Positions 35,588 through 46,597 of a stretch of DNA of 64,000 nt are shown here, piece after piece. The DNA is from Centropus unirufus (taxonomy: Eukaryota; Chordata; Aves; Cuculiformes; Centropidae). Positions within the stretch are counted from its first letter, which is position 1. Each line of letters begins with the position of its first letter. Where the stretch lies: assembly GCA_013397695.1 (NCBI GenBank), contig VYZI01000085.1, forward strand, positions 1,562,714-1,626,713. The letters run 5' to 3'. A program made the translations under genes and the position numbers. The notes beneath the pieces are model-generated. The model worked only from the letters and a program-made list of their open reading frames with translations. It searched no databases and was not told where the DNA came from.

Positions 35588-35595
35588 GTCACGTG
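35588..35595 (+). promoter_or_regulatory. E-box GTCACGTG (USF/MYC/TFE-type site)
   Basis: The palindromic CACGTG with GT before it matches the core bound by USF and MiT/TFE factors. It lies 169 bases before the LRP3 start codon. Function is inferred from motif and position only. Confidence 0.4.
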
Positions 35596-35687
35596 GGGCG
35601 GCGGCGCTGCCTTCCTCATCACCACCTGCCCCGGCGCTCCCTCCTCCTCCTCCTCCTCCTCCTCCTGCTGCTGCTGCCGCCCCGGCC

Positions 35688-35720
35688 ATGGGGCTGCGGC
35701 GGCGGCCGCTCCCGGCGTAG
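35688..35720 (+). CDS. Upstream ORF (MGLRRRPLPA) in the LRP3 leader
   Basis: An ATG in good context (GGCCATGG) opens a 10-codon frame ending in TAG. It is out of frame with the main start and stops 43 bases before it. If transcription begins upstream of 35688, it could lower LRP3 translation. It is arginine/proline-rich because of the GC-rich DNA, so a peptide function is unlikely. Confidence 0.4.
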   Translation: MGLRRRPLPA

Positions 35721-35763
35721 GGGGCGAGGCGGGGCGGCCGCGGCTGCCGGGCGGGCGGCGGCC

Positions 35764-35827
35764 ATGGAGAAGGCGGCGGAGCAGCCCCGGCAGGGCGCGC
35801 TGGTGCCGCTCACCGCCATCTGCCTGG
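35764..35827 (+). CDS. LRP3: LRP3 exon 1 (start codon, signal peptide)
   Basis: The start ATG has strong context (GCGGCCATGG). The exon encodes MEKAAEQPRQGALVPLTAIC L and ends one base into a codon at donor GTGAGC. The MEK start and the hydrophobic run match the family. This ATG is chosen because it opens the signal peptide; no in-frame alternative fits better. Confidence 0.93.
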
Positions 35828-36122
35828 GTGAGCGCCGCGGGGGGAGCGGGGACCGCCTCGGCGCATCCAGCGGCGGAGCGCGGGGCCGCCCCGGCCCCCG
35901 GGGGTGGGGGGGGACCTGAGGGAAGTTACCGGGGACGCCGCGTCGGGGGGATCCGTGCCCGGTCCCTGCGGCACGCAGCCCTTTGCCCTTGGCTCCGAGA
36001 CTGCTGCAGCAGCGCCTGGGGGCACGGAAAAACGGGGAAAAAAGGGAAGTTTGTGCACCCCAGTGCATCCTGCACGCCCGGTGCAGGGCAGGGAGCGCTC
36101 CCGGAGCCCCCCGCCGCCTTTC

Positions 36123-36512
36123 NNNNNNNNNNNNNNNNNNNNNNNNNNNNNNNNNNNNNNNNNNNNNNNNNNNNNNNNNNNNNNNNNNNNNNNNNNNNNN
36201 NNNNNNNNNNNNNNNNNNNNNNNNNNNNNNNNNNNNNNNNNNNNNNNNNNNNNNNNNNNNNNNNNNNNNNNNNNNNNNNNNNNNNNNNNNNNNNNNNNNN
36301 NNNNNNNNNNNNNNNNNNNNNNNNNNNNNNNNNNNNNNNNNNNNNNNNNNNNNNNNNNNNNNNNNNNNNNNNNNNNNNNNNNNNNNNNNNNNNNNNNNNN
36401 NNNNNNNNNNNNNNNNNNNNNNNNNNNNNNNNNNNNNNNNNNNNNNNNNNNNNNNNNNNNNNNNNNNNNNNNNNNNNNNNNNNNNNNNNNNNNNNNNNNN
36501 NNNNNNNNNNNN
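36123..36512. other. Assembly gap (390 N) in LRP3 intron 1
   Basis: Unknown sequence, with GC-rich flank on the left and a T/C tract on the right. It lies 300 bases after exon 1, so part of the CpG island may be missing. Confidence 1.
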
Positions 36513-39500
36513 ATTTTTTTTCTCTCCTTCTCGCTCTGCCATATTCTGCTCTCTTCCCTCCCTTCTGCTCCTCTCCGCGCTGCCTCACGGCAGGTGTTGA
36601 GTTCTGGCAGCGGTGATGGAGCGCGTTACCGGTTCCCAGGCTGCCAGCTCGCTCTGCCAGGCTTTAGGCAGGGAGAAACGTTGGGATGGGAATGAGCGAA
36701 AGGCCCTGCGTGTTTATCGGGGGCACGGAGAAGCCGGGAGGTCTCCAAGCCGACTGCTCCGTTCCCGGGTGCTGCCGGAGGTCGGGGCTGCTCCCAGCCC
36801 TGGGGATGAGCAGGGGGTGCTAAAGCTAATAAGCGCTTGCTAATGAAGTGCGTTAGAGCTTGTTCTTCATCACCTCCAACGACAGCATTCATTACCAAAC
36901 CGATCAGAAATGGGTATCTGCAGCCAGACTGCTCGTTCTATTTTTGTAAAAGTGTTTTTTCTTCCCTTTTTTTTTTTTTTTAACGTCTGTGCTTGCCTAG
37001 AAAAATGAAGGAAGTTAAAGCTTGAAAGCTGCTCTGCTTACTTCAAATGTATCTATTTTAATTAACGGAAGCTGCGATGTAAGGAGCTATCTAAACTGCA
37101 AAACAGTTCGAACATCCGCTCTAGCTGGTACAACTTTTTTTTTTTTTGCAGAGACTTAAAAGGATGCCGGAGATGTGCACGGCATGAGGATAACGTCTGC
37201 TGTGCTGTTTATTTGGAGACAGATAAAAGTTTCTGCCATACCTCTGAATTTCTTAGGTTTTTTTTTTTTGTTGTTGTGGCCTGGTCAGACCTTTGTTAAA
37301 GTATTTGTTATTAAACAGAAAGGGCATGGTGGTTATTAAAATCACTAGAAAGGTAATAAGAAATGCTGTAAGCTCCAGATTTTAGGTGAGAATGCTACTT
37401 GTATGTTGCTGCGGGTAATGCCAGCTTGACAGTTTAGTAGATTTTTTGCTTCCTGTGACCTCTCAAATTTCACTGTCAGGTTCTTCCCTTCAGCTGGAAT
37501 GTTTTATTCCTGTTTGTTGCCCAACTGACGGCAGTGGAAGTTGAAAAACGTGAGAGGTGGGAAGCTCGTAAGGCATTCTGCTTCAGTGAATCCATGAGAA
37601 TATAACACTGCTGCTTCAACTGGTTTTGTGTTTTACTTCCTGCTTGTCTGCCCTTCCTTTTCGCCCTTATTTTTAGTTCTTGCCTCTTCCCCCCTTTTTT
37701 TTTTTTCTGTTTTCTCTTGGGTGTCTGTATCAGTGCGCTGTCGCTGACCTCTCTGTTATCCGCTGCTCCAAAGGCTGGATCTGGCTTTGTTGCGACTGCT
37801 CCTTCGTGAGGTGGTTTCTGTCTCTTTCTCGGGAAATTCTGGAGGGCACAGAAAGTTCCCCAATAGGAAGCAATCAAAACGGTGAAGCCGATGTTTCTCC
37901 TGGCTGTGGGAAAAGCCTGGTAGCTGTCACTTGGTGCAGAGGTGCCAAGATGTAAATTTCCCTTGTTTGATCCAAATAACCGCTTTCCCGGCTGAAAACC
38001 TCACCCTGAGAATTATTTAGCAATCCAAATGAACGGCGGGGTATGTTTCCTGCATGGAGTTCAAGCCAGCGGAACCACTGCTATTTTTTTTCTGGCTTTC
38101 CCATAGCTCTGCTCAACAGTTGAGAAAAAAGGGCATGTAGAAAACTTCCTGATATACCCCTGTCCCTCATTGGTTTTTGTTTTGACAAGAAAATCAGCAG
38201 GGGAACGGCTGTTCTTTCTTCTGGGCCTCTGACACTTCTGGGTGCTTCAGAAAATGCTGTTTTTTTGGCACTCTTGTGGTTTGATTTGACTGTCTTGCGT
38301 GAGACCGAGAGTGAGAACAGAGATGGGAAACTGTAAACTTAGTCACTGGGGAAAGTACCTAGTGTGAAACTTAGACTTTATCAGAAATAACTTTTCTTGA
38401 CTGCTGACTTCTCAGTGAGAAAGAGTTTGAAACTGAGAGCAAAGAAGTTGCAGCAGCAGCCGATGGTTGTTTTGCATTTGCGGAGCTAAAAAGGCATTTT
38501 TGGGGGTTGTCCTCTTGGGTACGTGCCAGGTCTGGTGTGAAAAGCTGCCTGTGACCCTTTTGGGTAGCAAGCTCGGACTGTCAGGCCTCAGAAGAAAGTA
38601 ACGTGGCTCTGAGTCTCTGATTCCACTCTGTCATGGCCTTTTTCTTTGTGCTACTGCTTTCCTCCTAAAGGGCATGGAGGCTCCTCGCCAGCCTCTCCTG
38701 AAGGGTTCGCGTTCGGTTATGGCCACTGGCAAGGTTTGAGTAGGAAACAGGATGAAAAATTGTGGAGTGGCAGTGCAGATCCAGATGTTTCCATACGGTT
38801 GTACCTTCAAATGCTCCTTTTGGGCACAGTGACAGTAATTCCACAGAGTACATTCACGCACTTTGTTTGGAGCAAACCAAAATATTTTAATTGTCATTAA
38901 ACTTGTGACTTAATCACCAGTTAATTTCTTCTCAAGTCTTTATGACTACATTACTATGGTTACAGGAAGAGCGGCACTTTGATGCTGCGTGAGAAAATGT
39001 TGTGTTGCTGTTATTGCTGTGCTCCAGGGTCCGTCACGGACGGCCACGCTGCTCCCTTGCAGAGCGAGAGGTAACAGAACTGAGCTGCTCCCTGCTACGG
39101 GAGGGCAGTGTTGCTCCTAGGTGCTCTTTACTGACCCATTGGAGCAAGATAGTGCTGTGAAACAGAGGAAATCATTACCTGGCACAGTGTTATTATCATA
39201 TAATGAATGTTACTGTACATTAATCGGGTTATAAAATCAAGGTTCTTAGAACACAAATGTGCAGCTCAGGCCTGTTTCTTCTCCAGCTGCAGGGTACAAA
39301 CGCTGCCATTTCCTTGCCCTCCTTCCCTTGTGCGGTACCGAGAGCTCCATCCTGCAGCCACTCGGGAGGGGAGAAGTTGCTGCTCTTGTCTTTGTGGTGT
39401 TCCTTTGCGGCGGGTTTTGGGTTAGGGTTGAGGAGCAGTCCTTCCCCCTGCTTTGTGGGGACCGCAGCAGTCTGTGCGGCTGCCAAAGTCATTGAGTGTG

Positions 39501-40864
39501 TTTTGCTCTTGGAGCTCTGGCTTCAGGAAGGAGAAAGTCCAAACTGTGGCCATCCAGACCTCATGTGCAGTAGGCACCTGGGCAGCTTGGTCGTTCAGAC
39601 TGACCGCCGACTGAAACGGGCCCGAACTGGCAAGCTGAGGGATCACTTTTAGGTTTCCCGTTTCCACCCCCATCGTGGTAGCTCCTTTCTTCCTCTTGTT
39701 TAGGTTGAAGTTATACCAGAAGGTGGTTGGGGCAAGGGTCATTGTTTTGTGCTGTGTTTGGCCAGTGCTGAAGACAATGGGAGCTCACGCTCTAAGACAT
39801 AAATAGTGTGAATTGTCAGCAGCTTCCCAAGTGACTGCTGGGAACGGGGACAGCTTCTGTTCTCCCATTGTTCGTTTTTCTGATGATGGTTTTTACTAAA
39901 TGCTTGCCAACAGATCGACTATAAAAACATTTAGGATTTAGCACATGCAAAACAAAGCCAAAGCGAGTGCTGGGGCTGGCAAGTTCCAAATTAAGTTTTG
40001 GTAACCTTTAAAACCTTTCTAATACTTTTTAAACATTTGTCATTTTTATCTATGTTTGTAGATTAGAGTGCTGCTAAAATGAGAGCCGTTAGTAAAATAC
40101 GCTGTAGTTGTTAGAGCAGTCCCTTAAAGAATATCTGGGGAAATGAAAATGAAGCTACACGTTGACGCTGAGCTCTGGAGCAGCAGTGACACAGGGGAAA
40201 TGTTTTTTGGCAATAACGACTGTTACTGGATCACTCAAATGGTACGAACTGTGAGAAGAGGCTTCTGAGAAAGCAAAGAGTATTTGGAAACTAATTTGTC
40301 AGTGTGTTGTGAGCACCGCCTCATCCTGGTTTGGTTTTCCCAGGAGGCCTTTTTGGAACTGCATTTGCCTTTGATTAGTCAAGGTGATCGTGTCAGCTGT
40401 AGCAGTTATTTGCAAGGTGACATTTACCCGAGAGGAGCAAACTTTGCTTGATTCAGAGGAGACATATTTAAAAGATCATAATCTCGCTGGTTATTTCCCA
40501 GGATTTAAGGAGGGCTGTGCTGGTGCATGCTTTAGTGTAATTATTCTTCTGTCTCCCCCAATTAACAAAAAGCCCCACAGGAATCAACTTGGCACAGATT
40601 TGCAGTTGTTTCTTTTGGTAGCCAACACTGAACTTGGTAGCATATGTGACGGACCCTGAGCTGACATCGTGTGTTGGGTTTTTTACAGCTGCAGTGAAGG
40701 GTGATGGTCGATTCCATGGCGTGCCTGTGGAGATAAGGAAAGTTCTTGGAATGCTGCAGTGTGTTTGTGTAACCCCACAGCAAACACCTGGAAACGGCTC
40801 ACGGCTGACCGGCACCCTGTGCCCCTGGAACCTGTACCAACGTTGTTTTTTTGTCTTTCCACAG
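36513..40864. other. LRP3 intron 1 (rest)
   Basis: The intron runs from 35828 to 40864. I see T tracts at 36967-36981, 37134-37148 and 37258-37269, but no exon, RNA gene or transposon. Confidence 0.6.
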
Positions 40865-40912
40865 TGAATCTCTTCCTGACTGGGAAAACAGAAAGTGCTG
40901 TTACCTCATTGG
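40865..40912 (+). CDS. LRP3: LRP3 exon 2 (signal peptide end)
   Basis: The acceptor is TTTCCACAG and the donor GTAAGA at 40913. It encodes VNLFLTGKTESAVTSL, completing the hydrophobic core of the signal peptide and the likely cleavage region. This 48-base exon has phase 1 on both sides. Confidence 0.94.
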
Positions 40913-43900
40913 GTAAGACCTACTTTTCTTATTTCCATTTACTCTTCTTCCCAGTTGCCACTGTTTCTTCCCTGTGCCAAGAGATCTTTTAACACAACAG
41001 CGTGACCTTTGTTTGAGAGAGGGTAACAGTGACGTTTTGGGAAGTTAAGGACTTCCGAGCCTCTCTGGGGTTACAGACTCCTTTGGTGTCACTGTGCTAG
41101 GGGCAAATTGTGAGCTTGAGGGTGAGGTCGTAGTACGTGCTGATGTGCTCAAGAGAAAACACCGTGTTTAGGAAATATGCCTGGGAATATCAAGCCAGGG
41201 CAGTGACCCACTCCCACGGGAGTTAAATGAGGATGTTAAAAATGTCTCATGAATGTCAAAGTAGAAATTCAGCCAGAATTGCAGCACTTAGCGTAATTTC
41301 CTTCTCTGTAGCAGCACCGTGACTTAGTGACATTTTGGGAACGTTGCAATCAGGGTCCTCTTAGTGTTAAGGGCTCTCTTGTGCCTGTCAATCCGTAGTC
41401 ACGTTGGTAGGCACGCTTTATGCCCAAAGAAGTTGTAACTTAAATTAAACAAGAAAAACCAAATAAAGGAAATGGGAGGAAAGGAAATGGGAAAACATGA
41501 GGATAATTTGAAGGCAGTAGGTTGATTGATGCAGGAGCTTGAGCGTTCCTGTCAGCAAGGGGGCTTGAGAGCAGGTTTAAATCAGGAAAAGGTAGTAATT
41601 TTATGATTAGGTAACTTCCTTGAATTTATCTTAGGGGAAGTGTGGATGAACTGTATGGGACATGTGTTTGCAACACAGTATTTCCATTCTTCAGTTGGAA
41701 AAAAAGCCCATAGTGTCGTCTGCGTCCCATTCTGTTCTGCTCGGATAGTTGTTTGGCTTTTGGTGGTGTTCACCATCCCTTGGTGGTGTGATATGTGAGT
41801 TTATAATGTGTAACTTGAGGCATTATGCAGTGGCCTAAACTGGTGCTGCTGCCTCTGCCTGAAATGGGTAATGCTTCATCCAACTGGCCTTGCTGCTCTC
41901 TAATGCTGTGAGAGAGCTGCAAGGTTCGGATTTTAGTCTTTCAAGTGTGCTGAAAGCCTCAGAGCACCGTAGCCTTTACATTTTCTTGTCTTGACACAGT
42001 TTTGAGTTACTTTGTCTCCTGGCAGGGTAGCTGGAGCGGAGGATGAAAATGATCATAAAGGGTCATTGCAGTAGTGTGATCTGTGTGTAGCTTCTCTTCC
42101 CGGTGCGTTGGAGGATAACAGCTAGGATAGTGCAGTCACAAGGCAGGTGACCCTGCCAGGAATCCTCTCGAGGGGACGTTCCTTTGGAGCCCTGATGAAA
42201 GCTGGGAGGAGTGCTTGCTGTCCTTGACAAAGCAGCTTATTACAGCCTTGATCCCTGTGATAAAGCGTAGTGTGGTTTCTCTGCAGAAAGCAAGTTCTAG
42301 CAAAAATAATGTATCCTGGAGAATGTGGGTTGAGCCACCCCCTGGGCTGTATTGTATGAGGACTAAGCCTGAAGAGGAGCTGCTGCTGGCAGGGAGCAGT
42401 CCTCCCCCTGAGCTGCCTTTCCTTGGCTCACAGAGAGCTGGCTCATCCATCCAACGGAGCCCAGGCTTGGATTTGGTCACACCAATGCGCTGAGCCCTTG
42501 GGCCATGCCTTTGCTGGTTCTGATATCAAGGGAGCATGGATAAAGTACAGGGGAGCCTGAAGCCCTTTTTCTTCACAGCCATAGGGGATCTGCATTATGC
42601 AATGTGTCCAAGCCCTCCTTGAGGGAGAAGAGTCTCCTGCTGACCCCGAGGCAGCTCCTTGAGGAAGCTGATAATGCCAAGCATTTGGTAGTGAGAGAAG
42701 GTTCTTTGTGGCAGGTGCAAACCATCCTTTCTCCTGGAGCAGATGGTTGGGATGCCTCCCTTGGGACCAGAGTGATCTCCAGATTATTTAGGCAGAAGAC
42801 TGTGAAACTGCAGGGTTTATTTTCTGCTGGGGTCATCTGAAAATTTATCCTGCACAGCATCATGCCCGTAGCACTGTCCTCTGCTGGAGCTTGACGTCTG
42901 CTCTGTTGTAGTAGGTCTTGCAAAAAAAAATAAAAATAGGAGTAATATTATTTATGTAAAGTTTTAGAAAGTAACTTGGAAGTATTTGTGGCATATTTGC
43001 TTGGCAGATGGAATCTACTGCTGTTGACAGAAGAAATCCGTTTGATTATTACAGAGACAGTCCCATTAAGTTCTGTTTCTCCTTGATGGAAACTCTCTGT
43101 ATTCAAACCTCTTCTGGCATTTGTTTATTTTTTTTTTTTCTAATCTATGAAAGATTCTTTATTGTCTGTCTTGAGAATTTATCTTTTTTTTTTTTTTTTT
43201 TAAAGCACCATCTCAGTCAGATTTTTGGTGGCTTGGTTTGCCAATTCAGGGGCTGGTGTTCCCTTACATTTTCCACAGGATTGCTGAAGAAACCTTAGAC
43301 ATTTGGGGCTTTTAGTAAATTGGTTATCACTTTTTCTCTAGGTTTGTGCAGAAAGGCTGCAGAAAGAGTTACAAAACAGTTTTGAAAATAGGTTGTTGCT
43401 GCTCTTCACACGTGTTGCTGATGATAAAGCCTTTGGAATCCAGGAGTGTACCTTTCTATTTAGAGACTTCCCTTTCCTTCAGATGTTTTGGCAATTTGGT
43501 GAGGGTTTTGTTTGTTTTCCTTGCGGAATCACACTGTCAGGCAGAAGCCCAACTTCATAACACAATATTTATGCCTGCATGTGGTTCTGCGAAGCTCATG
43601 GCCAGGAACTGAGGAGGGAAGTGGGGCCCCGTTATTGACACTGAAATTGTGCCTTGGTGTGGTTTTTCCATTTTGCTTCCAGCTCCGGAGTCTTGGTTTA
43701 GCACAGGTTTTCCTTTCAGAGTTTATGCAGGTGAAAGCGCCGCTGCCGAAAGCAGCGCTCGGGTGCTTCACCTTGTCCGTGTGGCTGGCAGTGCCTGAGG
43801 ATGGAGGAGATGAGTGGTTAGGGAGGAGATCCGGTGATTTATTGGAAATACTACAGTGATGAGAATTGATGGGACCAGAAAGGCAGCAGAAGTCATTTTG

Positions 43901-46458
43901 GGGGTGGATGGATGTGTGTCCCCAGTTTGCTCCAATATATCTAGGGAATTGCTGACATATCCTTAAAATGGTGTAGTTACTTTTTGGGAATATGAGTTCA
44001 GGTTAGCAGCCCATTCAAATCAGGAATCTTTGTTAAGGGCGAAGCATTTGTCCTTTTAATGTTGAGTAGGGCTGAAGTGTTTGTGTTCGAGCCGTGGGAA
44101 GGCATTGAGCACCACTGACCTTTGCCAGATGCGCTGCCCAAACCGGCACAGGGCATCAGGGCAGCCCTTGCCTTTCTTACCTCCTTAGATTTGCACAGCG
44201 AAATGGAAGCGCTTTTGTCTGTTCTCCTTTCCATGTCCCACATTCATAACAAACGTGCAGTGTTAATATGAAAAAGCATTTCTCTGTCAGAATCCAAACT
44301 TTCAGGTTAGATCAAATTCACTGATCACAAATTAGGAACTGCTAAAGGAAAAGCACTAGTGGCGTTACATCAAAAATTAGTGCACTTCAAATAACTATTG
44401 CTTAGGGTCTTGGTAAAATACTTCCTAAAACTGAGAAACAAGTGTTTGGGAGAATAGAACCTCTACTGAACTGGACGGATGAATGCACCAGTGGAAATGC
44501 TTTGTGGAGTCACCAGTGTGTCAGTGGATCTTCTATGCAACAGAAACTAAAATAAGCTCTGTGTAATTATCATTCTGTTCTAATACATCTGCTGTGAGTA
44601 AGGGATATTAATCCAGAAGAGGATTTGCTACAAGGGGATCAGAGATATTTGTAGAGCTGTTGCTGGAAGCCTCTGCATAGTGCTCTGCGGTGTATTCTTT
44701 CTACTTTGTGTGTTGTTTCCTCCCTAGTGAGAAGTTTCAGTAATCTGGCAGTTAGGAGTTCTTCCCAGCTCCTTCTATGTGCTCGGTAGCTCGAGGTCCT
44801 GTTATGATATCTTGATGCAGTGACAAGTCGGTGGAGGAGCACGTTTGAAGACCTAAGCAGACTGAGAACTGGAGTTGCAAAGTCCTGTGGATCTTACATT
44901 TCATTTGTCATTCTGCAATTGCATCTGTATCTCGGTGTTTTCTTGCCTCTAGTGTGGAGCCTCTCTGGTTTTAGAAATGTGATAACAAAAACGTTCTTGG
45001 TTTTGGTAACCTCTTTGTTGCAAAACATTTGTTTGGAAAATAGGTGTTTTTATGTATTTATGTGTTCTGTATGCTCTTGTAGCTTTGAAACCAGTGGGCA
45101 TTCTGTGATTCAGTGGAATGCCCTGCCTGGAGAACAAAAATAATAGCTTTTTTGTATATTTTGCCTCAGGTACGTTACTCACCTCATGCTTTTTATATTC
45201 CTGTGACTCTCACTTCAGAAGGGCTTACTGTGACCAAGCAGGCACAGCTTTCCTGGGGGCGATGCTGCAGCCTGGCCCCGGCCCCAGCCAGGAGCTCCGC
45301 AGGCAGCCCTGCCACCTGGCTCGATTGCAGCCTGGCAGCTTGGCCAGCACTTCTTCACCCCATCCCTCCAGCACAGCTAAATTTCCTCCTGACTGTGAAC
45401 TGAAAACGATGTGTTTATGTGGCTGGATTTCAAGCAATACTGTAGACCTGTGATTTATAATGTGGATGTGTATGAGGAAACTGCAGGTATAGGCAATCTT
45501 TTTTCTTCCTTGCCATCTTTTTAAGCTACCAGAAAGTAAACTGCTGTCAGAAAACTGGACTGCTCAGCTGCAATCCCCAAGTCGTGCTCTAGATAGTCGC
45601 TAGTTTTAAAAATAGCTTAAAAAGTATTCTTTGGGAATTTTCAGAATAGCTCTTGCATTACCCAGAATTTCCCCTCTTTGGAGTCTGCTGAGGGTACGCT
45701 TTCCCATCAGAACAGCTTTCCCACTTGTCCTTGGAACATTTCACTTTCATTTTTTGATTGCTTAATTACAAATTAGAAGTATTTGTAGCCTTAATTGGCC
45801 TGCTGTTTTCCATAGGAAGATCTGAAAGTGCTTTGAAAATATTGAGCTATATTTAGCCCTCTTTGCTCCTTTCCCTGGCTGGAAAATTTCTCCTATCTAA
45901 GGGAGTTCGGAAGGAATTTACAGTGCTTAGTAATGTTCAATGAAAACATTTGACATTGAGTGAAAACATTGGAGTCCGGTTTACTTTTTCCTTCTTCTGC
46001 TGGGGATTTTTTAAACTATGACGAACTCTTCTGTCATACGGTTAGGACAAAAAGATGCCCAGGAACGTGTTATAACAAAACGAGGTTCCAGACACTCGAC
46101 GCTGAATATGGATCTTATACAGTTGCTGGGTGGTGCATCCAGGCTTTGGGAAGCTGGTGAGGAGGATTTCTGTGCTACATCCTCTTGGCAGATCCGTGCA
46201 GGAATATCGATTGTAGCCTTTGGTACATTCATACGAGTTTATTGATTGATCCCACATTGAAATGCAGGTTATGCTTACCTACACTTAGAGTGGGTGTCTT
46301 AATTAAAAACCTGGGCAGAGGAGAAAGCAGTAAGAGGATCAAACTGTTGACTCTCATTTGTCTGCAGTCCCAGAAATTAGTGAAAGCTCTTGTTTAATGC
46401 GAGTTGTTGATTAGGCAAAGCATTAACGGTAATATTTTTCCTCTCTCTTTATTAACAG
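40913..46458. other. LRP3 intron 2
   Basis: About 5.5 kb with T-rich tracts near 43125-43202. No other gene or transposon is recognised. Confidence 0.6.
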
Positions 46459-46597
46459 CTGCTTGCAGTGGAAAACTGGAAGAGCACACAGAGAGACGGG
46501 GAGTCATCTATAGTCCTTCTTGGCCTCTGAACTATCCTTCAGGTGTAAACTGCAGCTGGTACATCCGAGGAGACCGTGGAGACATGATAACAATTAG
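46459..46597 (+). CDS. LRP3: LRP3 exon 3 (first half of CUB1)
   Basis: The acceptor is TTAACAG and the donor GTACGG at 46598. It encodes AACSGKLEEHTERRGVIYSP and SWPLNYPSGVNCSWYIRGD, then RGDMITI. C-S-G and the YPxxxxCxW pattern are standard for a CUB domain. The split last codon becomes serine with the next exon. Confidence 0.96.

Larger units (their letters stand above)
35560..35763 (+). promoter_or_regulatory. LRP3: LRP3 CpG-island promoter / 5'UTR region
   Basis: CpG-dense sequence lies directly before the LRP3 start codon, without an evident TATA box. It holds a GTCACGTG E-box at 35588-35595, a CTC-repeat tract (35641-35665) and CTG repeats. The transcription start cannot be placed by eye. 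Confidence 0.6.

Noticed and set aside
34655..36616. Very long GC-rich open frames on both strands before LRP3, rich in Pro, Ser, Ala, Gly and Arg
   Set aside because: They come from the minisatellite, the lack of AT-rich stop codons and the N gap. They show no domain or splice logic.
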